From a virus: 20,686 nucleotides of DNA. Numbering within the stretch: position 1 is the first letter of the stretch; each line of letters starts with the position of its first letter. Made by a program: the position numbers and the translations under genes. Under the pieces are notes generated by a model. The model made no database searches and was not told the origin of the DNA. It saw only the letters and a program-made list of their open reading frames with translations. Where the stretch lies: the IMG/VR virus record IMGVR_UViG_3300044985_000285, positions 1 to 20,686 of that record. One strand, 5' to 3'. Positions 19,064 to 20,686 of this stretch are shown here, piece by piece.

Positions 19064-20686
19064 TCAGCAAGCCACCACAACCTTCTTCAGGGATGACCAA
19101 TTCACCCCCAATTCCCAATCGACAGGGAACTCAAGCTGTGGCTGCCAGTCAAATTCCTTGTCCAAGATACCGGGTATCGCGCGCACGCGCGCATCCGCAC
19201 GCTGAAGGGAATCCGTCACACAACCCTCCCGCACGTATCCGTACAGAGCGTCGTGGCTGCTCCCACGTACGCTGAACGTGTCTTCTTCGTACTGGAACTC
19301 GTCCTCGACCTCGATCGCCGCCAGTAGGGCGATGTCGTTGAGTGTGGTCTGTGTGGGGGCGTTGAGACCCTGGCGCTCAGACCGTGCGCACATGTCCTTC
19401 GCGGGGCCATTGATGAGGGGGAGGTGCCGCACACGTCCCAGCGGGGATTCGACGTACTCGTGCTCCCTCGCGAAAGCGATCTGCGTTTCGTGGTAGACCC
19501 CGATGCCCGGGTACAATTCGTGAAGGAACTTATGCCGGAACTCCGCCGCGGCCTTCGGGCTGATGACAACCCCGTACGAGTTGAACGCATACTCCACAAA
19601 GCCGCCCCCGCTCATCCCGTACAGCAAACCGAAGTTCCCGGCTTTCCCTCCCTGGCGAAGCAGTTCATACTTCGCGTGGAATTTGTGGTCCTCCGGTTTC
19701 CAGCTCAGGAATTCCTCCAACGGAATATCATTCACTTCCGCCGCGGTCTTGGCGTGCAGGTCGATCCCCGCTTTGTATGCCGCAATCATGGTCAGCTCAT
19801 TGGCCAGACATGCGATGACGCGCAGCTCCCCCTGACTGAAGTCCATTTGCCAGAACTTGTATCCGGCAGGAGCGGGGTAACACTTGCGAAGCTCCTTCGT
19901 CCAGATCGTGTGCTTGGGGAGGGTCTGGATCGCGGGGTTCTTGGCCGCAAGCCTACCCGTCACCGTGCCACTGTCATCGTCATCGTCCTCGTACAAGCCC
20001 CCTCGATAGAGGGCATAGGTGGGATGGAACAGCCCATCCGGTCGCAGGTGAACGAGGAAGCCTTTGACGTACGTGCTCAGCGTCTTCTGCGCCGCCTTGA
20101 GTTTCGTGTACTCCTTCAGGAACTTGTCTACACCCTTGTGCCCCTTGAACTTCTTGAAGTGATCCAGCGAGGTCTGCGGTTCCTGCTTCTTGGTCGTCAT
20201 GTTCTCTTTGAACGGTTTCAGATTCCAGCCGTCAGGAGAGAAAAACGTGTCACGCAGAATACAGGGCCGCGTGAGCTTCAGGTCGTCGGCATACTTGGCC
20301 CGCACTTTGAGGGGGATGGTCTTGATTGCCTTCTCCGTTGAATCCTCGATTTCAATGTAGAGTTTGATCTCCAGCTTCTTGAATGCCTTCTCGTCTACCT
20401 CCAGCCCGCGGATCTCCACCTTCTCGAATACGCGACACGCGGGGTGGAGGATCTTCCGGTAGAACCGGGCAAGGTTAGGTTGTTCATAAAGCTGCTTCCG
20501 AATTGCGAACGCGGATTGAATCGTGGCGTCTGAGTCCCCACCCGCATAGTCGAGGAAGAGTTCGTGATCGAGATATTCCTCCATGTGACCCTTGTGGTGT
20601 TTCTTTCCCTTCGGGGTGAGCGAGTTGAACTCGTGCTCGTAGCCCCCGATGGTCGTATAGATGCGACCGTGCCAGTCCAGGGAGTT
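19064..20686 (-). CDS. Family A DNA polymerase, 5' end beyond the right window edge
   Basis: The frame is open to the right edge, so the N-terminus is missing; 540 residues are visible. The first visible part (NSLDWHGRIYTTIGGYE, then LDYAGGDSDATIQ) fits the end of a 3'-5' exonuclease domain with its Y-x3-D motif. Counting from the in-frame Met at 20584, polymerase motifs are SGTVTGRLAAKNPAIQTLPK (205-224), motif A WQMDFSQGELRVIA (245-258), motif B KAGNFGLLYG (314-323), ERQGLNAPTQ (403-412) and motif C SSHDALYG (442-449). All catalytic acids (DFSQ, HD) are present. It should be the replicative polymerase of the phage. An acidic run, EDDDDDS (199-205), precedes the fingers region. Confidence 0.95.
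   Translation of the reverse strand, partial: NSLDWHGRIYTTIGGYEHEFNSLTPKGKKHHKGHMEEYLDHELFLDYAGGDSDATIQSAFAIRKQLYEQPNLARFYRKILHPACRVFEKVEIRGLEVDEKAFKKLEIKLYIEIEDSTEKAIKTIPLKVRAKYADDLKLTRPCILRDTFFSPDGWNLKPFKENMTTKKQEPQTSLDHFKKFKGHKGVDKFLKEYTKLKAAQKTLSTYVKGFLVHLRPDGLFHPTYALYRGGLYEDDDDDSGTVTGRLAAKNPAIQTLPKHTIWTKELRKCYPAPAGYKFWQMDFSQGELRVIACLANELTMIAAYKAGIDLHAKTAAEVNDIPLEEFLSWKPEDHKFHAKYELLRQGGKAGNFGLLYGMSGGGFVEYAFNSYGVVISPKAAAEFRHKFLHELYPGIGVYHETQIAFAREHEYVESPLGRVRHLPLINGPAKDMCARSERQGLNAPTQTTLNDIALLAAIEVEDEFQYEEDTFSVRGSSHDALYGYVREGCVTDSLQRADARVRAIPGILDKEFDWQPQLEFPVDWELGVNWSSLKKVVVAC

Noticed and set aside
1-20686. tRNA genes, rRNA genes, CRISPR arrays, integrase and attachment sites
   Set aside because: None seen: no cloverleaf with TTCGA/CCA pattern recognised, no regularly spaced repeat array, and no recombinase motif on either strand.

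Overview
This window is a stretch of a tailed double-stranded DNA bacteriophage (or prophage) genome. The phage assignment rests on a PBSX-type portal protein, a MuF-type minor head protein, small and large terminase subunits, a family A DNA polymerase, and densely packed small genes that overlap by 1, 4 or 8 nucleotides. All credible genes lie on the minus strand, so transcription runs from high to low coordinates. Base composition looks moderately GC-rich by eye (not computed). Shine-Dalgarno sequences of the GGAGG type are common and ATG and GTG starts are both used. The host cannot be named from the window.

Layout in transcription order: a family A DNA polymerase cut by the right edge (19064-20686); the portal (17135-19012); a MuF head protein whose C-terminal third looks like a RelA/SpoT nucleotide synthetase domain (15529-17133), followed by a small overlapping gene; three small genes with zinc-finger-like or helix-hairpin-helix motifs (14128-15269); a non-coding stretch with AT-rich dyads (13838-14127); a possible 37-residue gene; and a ParB-fold protein (13119-13733).

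Next comes an apparently complete 7-deazaguanine DNA-modification operon (8889-13122). It contains a DpdA-like transglycosylase, a glutamine-amidotransferase/QueC fusion (Gat-QueC), QueD, QueE, and GTP cyclohydrolase I fused behind a phosphoribosyltransferase domain. The set should convert GTP to preQ0, aminate the preQ0 or an oxidised form of it, and insert the base into phage DNA in place of guanine. By analogy with phage 9g, the product is probably a 2'-deoxyarchaeosine-type base that blocks restriction. The terminase genes follow directly (6556-8896).

The left 6.5 kb carries about 22 short genes of mostly unknown function, including a SLOG-fold protein, several zinc-binding proteins and a tandem paralogue pair. 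Four near-identical promoter/operator elements punctuate this part (near 557-590, 1407-1440, 3339-3372 and 4143-4176). Each has a -10 box TATAGT inside the palindrome GTGGTATAGTTACCAC and a -35-like box 16 bp upstream. In all four, an ATG lies exactly at the expected transcription start and is in frame with the downstream gene. One of the four is followed by a 231-nt leader holding a long-stem, multi-hairpin RNA candidate.

The most notable points are the modification operon with its PRTase-FolE fusion, the MuF-RelA/SpoT fusion with its small downstream gene, the four-copy promoter/operator with possible leaderless starts, and the structured leader at 1201-1318.
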